From: Curtobacterium herbarum
GTDB lineage: Bacteria; Actinomycetota; Actinomycetes; Actinomycetales; Microbacteriaceae
Length of the DNA: 64,000 bases
NCBI RefSeq assembly: GCF_016907335.1
Contig: NZ_JAFBBT010000001.1
Coordinates: 2,790,001-2,854,000, forward strand
Direction: 5' to 3'
The notes below the pieces were generated by a model. The model worked only from the letters and a program-made list of their open reading frames with translations, made no database searches and was not told where the DNA came from. Shown piece by piece: positions 24,330 to 34,421 of this stretch; the first letter of the stretch is position 1, and each line of letters begins with the position of its first letter. Made by a program: the position numbers and the translations under genes.

Positions 24330-25193
24330 ATGACACAACACCCCGCAGCGGACGCCGTCGGACCTGATCCGACGCGCCCGACCGGCGAGGCGACGGACCC
24401 GACCCATCGCTCCGAGGACCCGCACCGAATGGTCTCCATGAGCGTCGACGTGATCCTCCCCTGCCTCGACGAGGCGGACGCACTGCCGTCCGTCATCGGC
24501 CGCCTGCCCGAGGGGTACCGGGCCGTCGTCGTCGACAACGGCTCGACCGACGGTTCCGCCGACGTCGCCCGCGCACACGGCGCCCTCGTCGTGACCGAGC
24601 CGGTCCGTGGTTTCGGGTCCGCCTGCGCCGCCGGTGTCGCCGCAGCGACCGCCGACTACGTCGCCTTCTGTGACGCCGACGCGTCGATGGACCCCGCCGA
24701 GCTCCCCGCCCTGGTCCAGCGCGTCGCGGACGGCCGGGTCGACCTGGCCCTCGGCCGCCGCGTCCCCACCAGCCGCGGGGCCTGGGCGCCGCACGCACGC
24801 TTCGCCAACCGCGTCCTCGCCGTCCTGATGCGTCGTGCGACCGGGTACCGTCTGACCGACCTCGGCCCGATGCGCGTGATGCGCCGCGAGGACCTGGTCG
24901 CCCTGGACCTCCGCGACCGCCGCAGCGGCTACCCGCTCGAGATGGTCCTCGCCGCGCACGCCGCCGGCTGGCGCGTCGACGAGTCCGACATCGGGTACGC
25001 GCAGCGCATCGGTGACAGCAAGGTCACCGGCACGCTCCGTGGCACGGTGAACGCCGTCAAGGACATGTCGCGCCTCCTCCGTGCCTACCGACGGGAGGCC
25101 CGCACCCGGACCGTCGCGCCCGTGTCGGTCCGCCAGCGGGTCGCCTCCACCTCCGCGGCTGCGGAACCCACGACCGCCGAGGTCCGCTCGTGA
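24330..25193 (+). CDS. Glycosyltransferase family 2
   Basis: The GT-A fold starts at MSVDVILPCLDEADALPSVI (ATG at 24438). The ATG at 24330 adds 36 low-complexity residues; neither start has a clear ribosome site, so the true start is uncertain. VVDNGSTDGSADVA is the nucleotide-sugar motif, CDADASMD the metal-binding DXD region, and DLGPMRVMRREDL a donor/acceptor loop. It resembles polyprenyl-phosphate or dolichyl-phosphate sugar transferases but has no membrane helices. The stop overlaps the next start by GTGA, forming a coupled trio with DUF2064 and a methyltransferase. Confidence 0.88.
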   Translation: MTQHPAADAVGPDPTRPTGEATDPTHRSEDPHRMVSMSVDVILPCLDEADALPSVIGRLPEGYRAVVVDNGSTDGSADVARAHGALVVTEPVRGFGSACAAGVAAATADYVAFCDADASMDPAELPALVQRVADGRVDLALGRRVPTSRGAWAPHARFANRVLAVLMRRATGYRLTDLGPMRVMRREDLVALDLRDRRSGYPLEMVLAAHAAGWRVDESDIGYAQRIGDSKVTGTLRGTVNAVKDMSRLLRAYRREARTRTVAPVSVRQRVASTSAAAEPTTAEVRS

Positions 25194-25828
25194 CCGGCAT
25201 CACGGTAGCCGTCGTGGCGAAGGAGTGCCTGCCCGGCAAGGTCAAGACACGCCTGACCCCGGCCCTGACGCCTGAGGGTGCTGCCAGGGTCGCCGCGGCC
25301 AGCCTCGCGGACACGCTCGCCACGGTGTCGGCCCTGCCGGCGGCTCGCCGGGTCCTCTTCTACGACGGCGACGTCCTGCCCGAGGGCGCGGACGGTTTCG
25401 ACGTCCTGCACCAGCCGGGCGGCGGACTCGACGAGCGCCTGGGCTTCCTGTTCGACACCGTGCAGGAGCCGCTCCTGCTGGTCGGCATGGACACCCCGCA
25501 GGTCTCGGTCGATGCCCTGGCCCCCGTGTTCGACGGCGCCGAGCGCGACGCCTGGTTCGGTCCGGCCGAGGACGGCGGCTTCTGGTCCCTGTTCATGCGT
25601 GAGCCGACCGGTGACCTGATCCGCGGCGTCCCGATGTCGCAGGACGACACCGGCGCCGTGCAGCTCGAACGGTTGCGGTCCGCCGGGCTGGACACGGGCC
25701 TCCTGGCCGAACTGCTCGACGTCGACACGCTGCCGGACGCCGAGCGCGTCGCCGCCCTCGCTCCCACCACGCGGTTCGCGGCGGCCCTGGCCGACGAGTC
25801 CACGACGACCACCGGAGGTGTCCGATGA
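25190..25828 (+). CDS. DUF2064/TIGR04282 nucleotidyl- or glycosyltransferase-like protein
   Basis: 212 residues. The N-terminal VAVVAKECLPGKVKTRL pattern (residues 5-21) and the later GMDTPQVSVDAL and GPAEDGGFW motifs are those of the TIGR04282/DUF2064 family, which shares the GT-A fold of CofC-like nucleotidyltransferases. Biochemical function is not established. It is coupled at both ends (GTGA and ATGA overlaps) to GT2 and methyltransferase genes. Confidence 0.85.
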   Translation: MTGITVAVVAKECLPGKVKTRLTPALTPEGAARVAAASLADTLATVSALPAARRVLFYDGDVLPEGADGFDVLHQPGGGLDERLGFLFDTVQEPLLLVGMDTPQVSVDALAPVFDGAERDAWFGPAEDGGFWSLFMREPTGDLIRGVPMSQDDTGAVQLERLRSAGLDTGLLAELLDVDTLPDAERVAALAPTTRFAAALADESTTTTGGVR

Positions 25829-26493
25829 CCGACACGACGAGCACCCTGCAGGCCTTCGGGGCCGGCGGCGACGAGCCGTACGCACGGGCCCTCCGCTCCG
25901 ACGGCCGACTGCGCCTCACCGACCCCGACCGTCCGGGCGAGGTCGTCACGATGGACGTCGGCCGCTGGAGCGCCGCGGCGGACCGGGTCGACCGGTCCCT
26001 GCTCGAGGGTGCCGACGGTCCGGTCATCGACCTCGGCTGCGGGCCGGGCCGGATGCTCGTGGCTGCGCTGCGGATGGGGCTGCCGGCACTCGGCGTCGAC
26101 GTCTCGGCCGAGGCGGTCGCGATCGCCACGCGGTCCGGCGGTCGCGCGGTCCAGGGATCGGTGTTCGAACCGGTGCCGGACGAGGGCCACTGGGACACCG
26201 CACTCATCATCGACGGCAACATCGGCATCGGCGGGGACCCGGTCGCCCTGCTCGCCCGGGCTGCCGAGATCGTCCGGGTCGGCGGCCGTGTCGTCGTCGA
26301 GACGAACCGCGACGCCGATGCCGACCGCACCTACGTCGCCACCGTGACGGACGCCGACGGCCACGCGAGCTCCGCGTTCCCGTGGGCCGAGGTCGGCCTC
26401 GCCGCGCTGCACGCCCACGCCGCCACGGCCGGGCTGACCGCTCGGCAGAGCTGGACCGACGGCGGGCGGCACTTCTGCGAGCTCATCGCCTGA
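25825..26493 (+). CDS. Class I SAM-dependent methyltransferase
   Basis: 222 residues. Motif I is VIDLGCGPGRML (about 67-78), followed by GVDVSAEAV at the end of strand 2 (acidic Asp binding the ribose) and IIDGNIGIGG as the motif IV region. GGAGG precedes the ATG, which overlaps the DUF2064 stop by ATGA. It probably methylates a product of the neighbouring transferases. In some other actinobacteria a molybdopterin oxidoreductase joins such a cluster; none is seen here. Confidence 0.87.
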   Translation: MTDTTSTLQAFGAGGDEPYARALRSDGRLRLTDPDRPGEVVTMDVGRWSAAADRVDRSLLEGADGPVIDLGCGPGRMLVAALRMGLPALGVDVSAEAVAIATRSGGRAVQGSVFEPVPDEGHWDTALIIDGNIGIGGDPVALLARAAEIVRVGGRVVVETNRDADADRTYVATVTDADGHASSAFPWAEVGLAALHAHAATAGLTARQSWTDGGRHFCELIA

Positions 26494-26517
26494 ACCGTTC
26501 CCCGCGCACGGAGCGCG

Positions 26518-26542
26518 CTTCTTTTGCATGATGCAAGAGAAG
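26518..26542. promoter_or_regulatory. 25-bp near-perfect palindrome centred on TTGCATGATGCAA
   Basis: The core TTGCAT-G-ATGCAA (26524-26536) is perfect, and the flanks CTTCT/AGAAG extend it with one mismatched pair. It is much more AT-rich than its surroundings. It is an operator candidate upstream of the small basic gene; the regulator is unknown. Confidence 0.55.
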
Positions 26543-26635
26543 GACGTAGTGTGGTGTCCAGCAGTCGATGGTGTCGCGGACCCGTCGGCTCGGTGGGCGC
26601 GACGCCTCGGCACGACAGCGAGGAGAGCACCATGA
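26528..26635 (+). CDS. Possible 35-codon upstream ORF
   Basis: ATG ATG CAA GAG starts inside the palindrome, and the TGA stop overlaps the ATG of the next gene (ATGA). GC3 is low and there is no ribosome site, so it could be a leaderless regulatory leader ORF or chance. One tryptophan and one cysteine codon are adjacent (positions 9-10). Confidence 0.3.
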   Translation: MMQEKDVVWCPAVDGVADPSARWARRLGTTARRAP

Positions 26636-26880
26636 GCACCTTCCCCCTCGGCGGGACCTTCGTCAGCGGTCTCCGTCAGCGTGACGAGCTCGGCACGTAC
26701 ACCTCGACCGGGCGGGCGCTGCGGGTCGACGCGGCGGTCGGCACCTACACGGGCGTCGCGGCCGGACGGGTCGGTCGATTCGTGGACACCGCGTTCCGTC
26801 GCCCGAGCACGGTGACGGCGAGCACGCGGACCGTCACCGGGTCCGTCCGTACCGCGACCGGGTCCTTCCGGACGGCCTGA
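26632..26880 (+). CDS. Small basic protein of unknown function
   Basis: 82 residues from the ATG at 26632 with AGGAG 7 nt upstream. It is rich in Arg, Thr, Gly and Val with no transmembrane segment. The C-terminal 25 residues are a threonine/valine/arginine repeat (STVTASTRTVTGSVRTATGS). I recognise no family. A palindromic operator and a candidate upstream ORF precede it. Confidence 0.6.
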   Translation: MSTFPLGGTFVSGLRQRDELGTYTSTGRALRVDAAVGTYTGVAAGRVGRFVDTAFRRPSTVTASTRTVTGSVRTATGSFRTA

Positions 26881-26888
26881 CCGCCGCC

Positions 26889-27098
26889 GGCAGGCTGTCT
26901 CGGCCCGCCCTGGCAGGCCGTCTCGGCCCGCCCCCAGAACGGCTCGCCCCCGCGGTGAGCAGCCAGACCGCGAGCGGTCGCACTCCTCGGCTTCCCCCCA
27001 GCCCGAGGAAGGCGGCCGCTCGCGTTCGTTCCAGCAGTCCGTCGCGCGGTTCCCCGCACCGGCTCCGCACGGTTCCCCGCACACGCTCCGCACGGTTC
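26889..27098. repeat. Gap with two sets of short tandem duplications and a hairpin
   Basis: GGCAGGC(T/C)GTCTCGGCCCGC occurs twice (26889 and 26912). Between about 27048 and 27098 a unit near CGGTTCCCCGCAC-n-GCTCCGCA occurs two and a half times. A hairpin with GAGCGG/CCGCTC and CTCGG/CCGAG arms lies at about 26973-27022. These fill the 264-bp gap before the phosphoglucomutase gene; I see no gene. Confidence 0.5.
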
Positions 27099-27144
27099 TC
27101 CACAACCGTGGGCGCATCCACCGCGGCGATGCCAGGATGGGGTC

Positions 27145-28764
<1,620 letters not shown>

Positions 28765-28796
28765 CAGCCGCTCGGTTCCGTGCGAGGCTGAGCCCC

Positions 28797-29690
28797 ATGG
28801 CGTTGTTCGGACGGAAGAAGCCGGCGGCGGAGCCGCTGCCCCTCGTCGTGCTCGCGCAGCGCACCCTGGCGGAGCGCGGTGTCGAGACGACGCTGGACGG
28901 GCCTCCCGGCGATCCGATGCAGGCGCGCCTGCTCGGCGCCGACGGACAGGTGTACCTGCTCGCGAACCTGGTCGCACAGGTCCGCGGTGAGAACGAGGAG
29001 CGCCGGACGGCCATCGTCCGGGCGCACTTCGACCGGATGCTGCAGGCGCACCGCGAACCGACGCCCGAGGAACTGAGCGCCGACGAACTCCGCGACCGCG
29101 TCCGGCTCCGCCTGCTCGCCGAGGACGGCGCCGACCCGACCGACCTGAACTACGCGCGCCCGTTCGCGCCGGGCCTCGTGCTCGGGCTCTGCGTCGACTA
29201 CCCGACGATGGTGAGCACCCTGGCGACGCAGACGTTGCCGAAGCTCGCGCTCGGTCCGGACGAACTCTGGGCGATGGCCCGCTTCAACACCGACGCCGAA
29301 GCGGTGGACGCGAACGCCGAGATCGCCCCGGGCGTGCACCTCGTCGAGGGCGAGTCGCTGTTCATCGCGTCGAAGGCCGTCAACCTGCCCGCCCTGTTCG
29401 GCGCTGCACCGTTCGGCACGGTGTTCGCGGTCCCGCACCGCCACCTGCTGCTCGCCGTGCCGATCCGTGACGCGGACAGTCTGCAGGCGATCCAGACGCT
29501 CGCCGGACTGCTGGTCCGGGTCCTCGGCGACGAGGACGCCGGCCTGCCCGGTGGACTGCTCAGCCCGCACCTGATGTTCTCCCGTCACGACCAGGTCACC
29601 CCCGTGTCGTCGTTCGACCACGAGACCGGCGAGCTCCGCATCGAGGTCGACGAGCGCTTCCAGGAAGCACTGGAGCAAGCGGTCGCCTGA
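28797..29690 (+). CDS. Cytosolic protein of unknown function
   Basis: 297 residues from the ATG at 28797, 32 bp after pgm. No signal peptide or membrane segment. The N-terminus MALFGRKKPAAEP is basic; the central part (about 115-250) has alternating hydrophobic strands (FGTVFAVPHRHLLLAVPI) suggesting an alpha/beta domain. The pattern faintly recalls DUF1444 (YtpQ) proteins, but I cannot confirm it. It may share the pgm transcript. Confidence 0.7.
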   Translation: MALFGRKKPAAEPLPLVVLAQRTLAERGVETTLDGPPGDPMQARLLGADGQVYLLANLVAQVRGENEERRTAIVRAHFDRMLQAHREPTPEELSADELRDRVRLRLLAEDGADPTDLNYARPFAPGLVLGLCVDYPTMVSTLATQTLPKLALGPDELWAMARFNTDAEAVDANAEIAPGVHLVEGESLFIASKAVNLPALFGAAPFGTVFAVPHRHLLLAVPIRDADSLQAIQTLAGLLVRVLGDEDAGLPGGLLSPHLMFSRHDQVTPVSSFDHETGELRIEVDERFQEALEQAVA

Positions 29691-29816
29691 CCGGGAGTCG
29701 CCTGACCGGGGTCTCGCCGGGTACGCCGGAGGTCTGCCCCACATCCCGCTGTGGACGGCTGCCGATCTCCACAGGAACGCGTTCGCGGTGCGCACTGCCG
29801 TTGCCGGAGTTGTAAC

Positions 29817-29833
29817 TTTGCACGCAGCGCAAA
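29817..29833. promoter_or_regulatory. Candidate operator upstream of the DHA2 transporter
   Basis: TTTGC-n7-GCAAA in an AT-rich island, 20-36 nt before the transporter ATG. No regulator gene is adjacent. Confidence 0.4.
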
Positions 29834-29852
29834 ATCTTCGGGAGTCCCGCAC

Positions 29853-32264
29853 ATGACACAGACCGCGACCGCACCCGCGGCCCCCACGACGTCGTCGAAC
29901 GTCGTGATGAACCACCGCCAGATCCTGCTCGTGATCTACGGCCTGATGGCCGGTATGTTCCTGGGCGCCCTCGACCAGACGATCGTGGGCACCGCGATCC
30001 GCACCATCGGCGACGACCTGCACGGTCTCGACCAGCAGGCGTGGGTCACGACCGGGTACCTGATCGCCTCGACGATCACGACGCCCATCTACGGCAAGCT
30101 CTCCGACCTTTTCGGGCGACGCCCGCTGTTCATCACGGCGATCGCGATCTTCATCCTGGGCTCGCTCGCCGCGTCCTTCTCGACCTCGATGCTCATGCTC
30201 GCCGGGTTCCGTGCCCTGCAGGGCCTCGGCGCCGGTGGCCTGATGTCGCTGCCGCTCGCGATCATGGGCGACATGCTCGCCCCGCGTGAGCGCGCCAAGT
30301 ACCAGGGCTACTTCCTGGCGGTGTTCGGCATCTCGTCCGTCATCGGCCCGCTCGTCGGCGGTGTGTTCGCCGGCGCGAACGAACTCCTCTTCATCTCCGG
30401 CTGGCGCTGGGTCTTCCTGATCAACGTCCCGATCGGCATCATCGCCCTCTTCATGGTGCTGACGTTCCTGCACCTGCCGAAGTACGGCGAGCGTCGCAAG
30501 CCGCGCATCGACTGGTGGGGTGCGTCCCTCGTCATCGTGACGCTCGTCCCGCTGCTCCTGATCGCCGAGCAGGGCCGCGAGTGGGGCTGGGGCTCCCCCG
30601 GCGCCCTGGCCTGCTACGGAGTGGGCGCGCTCGGACTGATCGCGTTCGTCATCGTCGAGCGTGTGATGGGCGACGACGCGATCCTGCCGCTGAAGCTCTT
30701 CGGCTCGCGCGTGTTCTCGATGTCGGCCGTGCTGTCCGTCCTCATCGGCTTCGGCATGTTCGGTGCGATGCTGACCATCCCGCTGTACCTGCAGATCGTC
30801 AAGGGCGTGACGCCGACCGAGTCCGGGTTCGCGATGCTCCCGATGGTCCTCGGCCTGATGATCTCCTCGATCGCCTCGGGTCAGATCGTGTCCCGCACCG
30901 GCAGGTACCGGATCTTCCCGGTCACCGGGACGGCCTTCACCGCCGTCGGCTACACCGTCCTGACGTTCCTCACCGCGGACCGGCCGCTCTGGTTCCTGAT
31001 GACCGGCATGTTCCTCATCGGACTCGGGCTCGGCCAGCTCATGCAGACGCTGACCCTCGCCGCGCAGAACTCCGTCTCACCGCGGGACATCGGTGTCGCG
31101 ACCAGTGCCGCCACGTTCTTCCGCCAGATCGGCGGCACGATGGGCACCGCGGTGCTGCTGTCCGTGCTGTTCAGCCTGATGCCGACGAACATCACCGGTG
31201 CGCTGCAGAACGAGTCCGACCTGAAGAGCGCCCTGAACGCCGCACTGAACCCGGCCGTGGCGAACGCCGAGTCGAACAAGGGCGTGATGAACCAGATCTG
31301 GGACCCGATCGTCACCCCGATCAAGAAGAACGTGCAGGACGGTCTCGACCAGGGCGCCGTACAGGCGAAGCAGGCCGCCGACCAGGCCGTGACGAAGCAG
31401 GTCACCGCCGCCGTCCAGCAGCAGGTCGACGCGGGCACCATCCCCGCTGCGGCAGCCGACACGGTCATCGCCCAGCAGGTCGCCGACGCGAAGGGCGACG
31501 CCGAGCAGAAGGCGCTGCAGACCGCGGCGGCCAAGGTCGGTGCGGACGTCGTCGACGGCACCCTGCAGGTCGACTACTCGAACGCTGCGCAGCGGAGCAA
31601 CATCGTCGACACCGTCGCACCGAAGCTCGTCGACCAGCTGCGCGACGGCAAGGGCGGTACCTCGTCGAGCACGTCGTCCACCAACGACACGTCGTTCCTG
31701 AACGGGTCCGACAAGCGCCTGAGCCGTCCGTTCCTGGTCGGGTTCAGCGACTCGGCGGTCACGGTCTACTGGGTCGGTCTGGCGGTGATCCTGGTGGCCT
31801 TCGTCCTGACCTGGTTCTTCAAGGTGCCGCCGCTGCGCAAGACCTCGGCGCTGCAGGAGCAGGCCGACGCCGCGCGGAAGACCGAGGACGACGACCGTCT
31901 CAGCGTCGACGCACAGCAGGCGGCGTCGGGCTCCGGCTCGCTCGTGTCGCCGGACACCGGGTCGATGTCGGTCGTCCCGACCTCGCCCGACGTGCCCGCG
32001 CAGCCGCGCTCGGCCCGGACGGCCGGCGGACCGCAGGTGTCGGTGCTGCCCGCCGCGACCAGCACCGCGGCCGGGACGACGACGGACGACACCCGGGCGC
32101 CCCTGCCCCACGCGTCCACCCACGGAGCGCACTCGTCGTCGACGCCGGTGGACGAGCCTCCCGCGGCGACCGGTGCGATCCGGACGCAGCACGGCGCGCA
32201 CGCCGCGGGCGAGACCGAGCCGCCCGCCGACGAGCACCCGCACGGTCGCCACACGGCCGGCTAG
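29853..32264 (+). CDS. DHA2-family MFS multidrug transporter with large loop
   Basis: 803 residues, much longer than the usual 450-550. The 14-helix DHA2 core is recognisable: GALDQTIVGTA in helix 1 (motif D1), GKLSDLFGRRPLF (motif A) and GISSVIGPLVGGV (motif C, drug:H+ antiport). Between the penultimate and the last helix (about 445-625) lies a roughly 180-residue Ala/Gln/Asp-rich, coiled-coil-prone extracytoplasmic loop. About 145 disordered Ser/Thr/Pro/His-rich residues follow the last helix. GGGAG precedes the ATG. It probably exports drugs or metabolites; the loop may contact the envelope. Confidence 0.9.
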   Translation: MTQTATAPAAPTTSSNVVMNHRQILLVIYGLMAGMFLGALDQTIVGTAIRTIGDDLHGLDQQAWVTTGYLIASTITTPIYGKLSDLFGRRPLFITAIAIFILGSLAASFSTSMLMLAGFRALQGLGAGGLMSLPLAIMGDMLAPRERAKYQGYFLAVFGISSVIGPLVGGVFAGANELLFISGWRWVFLINVPIGIIALFMVLTFLHLPKYGERRKPRIDWWGASLVIVTLVPLLLIAEQGREWGWGSPGALACYGVGALGLIAFVIVERVMGDDAILPLKLFGSRVFSMSAVLSVLIGFGMFGAMLTIPLYLQIVKGVTPTESGFAMLPMVLGLMISSIASGQIVSRTGRYRIFPVTGTAFTAVGYTVLTFLTADRPLWFLMTGMFLIGLGLGQLMQTLTLAAQNSVSPRDIGVATSAATFFRQIGGTMGTAVLLSVLFSLMPTNITGALQNESDLKSALNAALNPAVANAESNKGVMNQIWDPIVTPIKKNVQDGLDQGAVQAKQAADQAVTKQVTAAVQQQVDAGTIPAAAADTVIAQQVADAKGDAEQKALQTAAAKVGADVVDGTLQVDYSNAAQRSNIVDTVAPKLVDQLRDGKGGTSSSTSSTNDTSFLNGSDKRLSRPFLVGFSDSAVTVYWVGLAVILVAFVLTWFFKVPPLRKTSALQEQADAARKTEDDDRLSVDAQQAASGSGSLVSPDTGSMSVVPTSPDVPAQPRSARTAGGPQVSVLPAATSTAAGTTTDDTRAPLPHASTHGAHSSSTPVDEPPAATGAIRTQHGAHAAGETEPPADEHPHGRHTAG

Positions 32265-32274
32265 CCCCTCGCGA

Positions 32275-32336
32275 AACGCAACGTGGGCGGTTGCACGCAG
32301 CGGTACTCCGCGGCGTGCAACCGCCCACGTTGCGTT
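32275..32336. terminator. Perfect 24-bp hairpin after the transporter
   Basis: Arms 32275-32298 and 32313-32336 are fully complementary; the 14-nt loop can itself fold. It ends the transporter transcript and isolates the GNAT gene. The arm sequence differs from the GGGAGGC palindromes. Confidence 0.8.
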
Positions 32337-32368
32337 CCGCGGGAGGTGTCGGGCGTAGCGTCCGGAGG

Positions 32369-32653
32369 ATGAGTCTCGAAGTCCGCAACGACACCGACCA
32401 GAACCAGTACTCCCTCGTCGAGGACGGCACCGTCATCGGCCTCGCCGCGTACGAGATCGACGGCGACGCGATCCACTTCGTGCACACCGAGGTCGACCCG
32501 GAGCACCGTGGCGGCGGGCACGCCTCGATCCTCGTCGAGCGAGCGCTGGACGACGTGCGGGCGAACTCCGACCGCCGGCTCGTCGCCGAGTGCAGCTACG
32601 TCGCCGCGTGGCTCGAGCGGCACCCGAACCACCAGGACCTGCTCACCCGCTGA
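32369..32653 (+). CDS. Small GNAT-family N-acetyltransferase (YjdJ type)
   Basis: 94 residues, the minimal form of the family (Gcn5-related, COG2388). The acetyl-CoA loop is read in VDPEHRGGGHASILVERAL, where the usual R/Q-X-X-G-X-G/A is RGGGHA. The final VAECSYVAAWLERHPNHQDL is characteristic of the YjdJ/COG2388 group. TAGCGT lies 7 nt before the ATG and no usable Shine-Dalgarno exists, so it is probably leaderless. Confidence 0.88.
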   Translation: MSLEVRNDTDQNQYSLVEDGTVIGLAAYEIDGDAIHFVHTEVDPEHRGGGHASILVERALDDVRANSDRRLVAECSYVAAWLERHPNHQDLLTR

Positions 32654-32744
32654 CCAGCGCGGCACGGCGCAGGGCAGCCCCGAGCCGCGCAACGCAGCAA
32701 CCAGACCGGGCCGGGCCGGACCGGACTGGACCGGACCGGGCCGC

Positions 32745-33071
32745 TCAGTACGAGCGGTCGTGCGTCCCCGCCCGGTGTGCGCCGCGACTGGCGCGAGACG
32801 CGGGCACCCGGATCAGCACGGTCCCGCTGAGCAGGTCGTGGTCGTCGCGCGACGGCGTCGGCGCTTCGCGCGGGAGGCGCGCCTGCCGTTCGTACTCGGC
32901 CTGCGTCTCGTGTCGGGTCGGCGCGAACACCTCGTCCATCATCGACACCACGCCACCGGATCCGCCCCCGCGTGTGGACTTGTTCGACAGGTCGATCCAG
33001 CCCACGCGGTCGGCGATCCACATCACGACGACCGCAGCGGCCACCGCCCCCAGGAAGATCAACCAGTTCAC
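32745..33071 (-). CDS. Single-pass membrane protein, DUF6191-like
   Basis: 108 residues from the GTG at 33071. One N-terminal helix (about 2-20, WLIFLGAVAAAVVVMWIADR) is followed by a cytosolic tail with MMDEVFAPTRHETQAEYERQ, a pattern I associate with DUF6191 proteins, though this needs a profile search. The tail is basic and disordered. TAACGT lies 7 nt upstream of the GTG, suggesting a leaderless mRNA. Confidence 0.65.
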   Translation of the reverse strand: MNWLIFLGAVAAAVVVMWIADRVGWIDLSNKSTRGGGSGGVVSMMDEVFAPTRHETQAEYERQARLPREAPTPSRDDHDLLSGTVLIRVPASRASRGAHRAGTHDRSY

Positions 33072-33274
33072 GGCAGCGACGTTACGTGGCCGTCCGGCGG
33101 AGGACATCCGCCGCGCGGCTGATCCTGGCGATCCGCACGGACGTCGCCGAGGCACCGAGGCTCGCCCCGGCGGACACATTGCCGCACTCGGGCGCCGCAC
33201 AGTGTCCGCCAGGCCGAGGCTCGGCGCCGAGCCGGCCGGGCCGGGGCCGGCGCAGCCGGGCACCGGCAGCCGCG

Positions 33275-33294
33275 GGCCGCGCGCAAGCGCGGCC
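33275..33294. terminator. GC hairpin with GCAA tetraloop after lplA
   Basis: GGCCGCGC-GCAA-GCGCGGCC, just downstream of the ligase stop on the minus strand. A second repeat, GGCGGACAC...GTGTCCGCC, lies further on near 33171-33212. No gene is seen in the 229-bp gap. Confidence 0.6.
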
Positions 33295-33300
33295 GCGCGC

Positions 33301-34350
33301 TCAGGGCACCCGCTCGATCCACTCCCGCGTCGCGAACTTCGTGTCGACGAGCTCCCGCGCCTTCTGCCGCTCGGCATCGGTCACGTGCCCCTCGGTCGCC
33401 CCGTACAGCGACGTGAAGGTGCCGACGAGCCGGTCGATGATCTCCGCGCGGCTCAGGCCGGTCTGAGACCGCAGCGGGTCGACACGCTTCGCGGCGCTCG
33501 TCGTCCCCTTGTCGCTCATCTTCTCGCGGCCGATGCGCAGGACCTGCACCATCTTCTCGCCGTCCATGTCGTAGCTCATGGTGGCGTGGTGCAGCAGCGA
33601 TCCGGTGCCCAGGCGCTTCTGCGCGGCGCCGCCGATCTTGCCCTTGGTCGAGGTGATGTCGTTGAGTGGCTGGTAGTACGCCTCGATGCCCAGGGACTTC
33701 AGCGCCTCGATCACCCACTCGTCCAGGTACGCGTACGAGTCGGCGAAGGTCATCCCCTGCACGAGCTCGGTCGGTACGTACAGCGAGTACGAGATGATCG
33801 CGCCGGCGTCCATGAACATCGCGCCGCCGCCGGAGATGCGCCGGACGACCTGCACGCCGTACTTCTCGGCTCCAGCGGGGTCGACCTCGTTCTTCAGCGA
33901 CTGGAACGAGCCGATCACGACGGCCGGCTGGTCCCACTCCCAGATGCGGAGCGTCGGCCCACGGCGTCCGGCGCCGACCTCCTCGGTGAGGACCTGGTCG
34001 AGCGCCAGGTGCTCGTTCGGGCTGATCGGCCCCTCGTGGACGACCTGCCACTCGTAGTCCCGCCACGACGAGGCCCGCGACAGCGCCCGGCGGACCGCGA
34101 CCCCGACGGACTCGGGCGTGAAGCCGAGCAGGACGGCGTCCTCGGGCAGCGCGTGTCGGACGGCGGCGGCGATGCCGGCCGCGTCGGTGTCCGCGCGCAG
34201 GCCGTCGACCGCCTGGTCGATCAGCGGCAGCGCGTCGTCCGGCTCGAGGAAGAAGTCACCCGCCAGCCGGAACTGGTCGATCTTGCCGTCGACGACCTCC
34301 AGGTCGACGACGACGAGCTTGCCTCCGGGCACCTTGTACTCACCGTGCAT
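33301..34350 (-). CDS. Lipoate-protein ligase with N-terminal accessory domain
   Basis: 349 residues. The catalytic BPL/LplA domain occupies about 100-349: RRISGGGAMFMDAG (about 169-182) binds lipoyl-AMP, and the lysine in KGKIGGAAQKR (about 233-243) is the expected catalytic one. Residues 1-95 (GEYKVPGGKLVVVDLEV, DFFLEP) match the accessory domain that in E. coli LplA lies at the C-terminus. The order is therefore swapped, as if an LplB-like domain were fused in front. It attaches lipoate to E2 subunits or GcvH. TAGGGT lies 6 nt before the ATG. Confidence 0.88.
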   Translation of the reverse strand: MHGEYKVPGGKLVVVDLEVVDGKIDQFRLAGDFFLEPDDALPLIDQAVDGLRADTDAAGIAAAVRHALPEDAVLLGFTPESVGVAVRRALSRASSWRDYEWQVVHEGPISPNEHLALDQVLTEEVGAGRRGPTLRIWEWDQPAVVIGSFQSLKNEVDPAGAEKYGVQVVRRISGGGAMFMDAGAIISYSLYVPTELVQGMTFADSYAYLDEWVIEALKSLGIEAYYQPLNDITSTKGKIGGAAQKRLGTGSLLHHATMSYDMDGEKMVQVLRIGREKMSDKGTTSAAKRVDPLRSQTGLSRAEIIDRLVGTFTSLYGATEGHVTDAERQKARELVDTKFATREWIERVP

Positions 34351-34365
34351 GCCGCCACCCTATTC

Positions 34366-34401
34366 CGGGAGGCCCGTGGCGGGCCCGCCACGGGCCTCCC
34401 G
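34366..34401. terminator. Perfect 18-bp-arm palindrome, GGGAGGC type
   Basis: CGGGAGGCCCGTGGCGGG (34366-34383) is followed directly by its exact reverse complement (34384-34401). It lies 20 bp after the hydrolase stop on the minus strand and just upstream of the ligase promoter. Confidence 0.75.
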
Positions 34402-34421
34402 TCCGACGGGCGCGACCGTGC

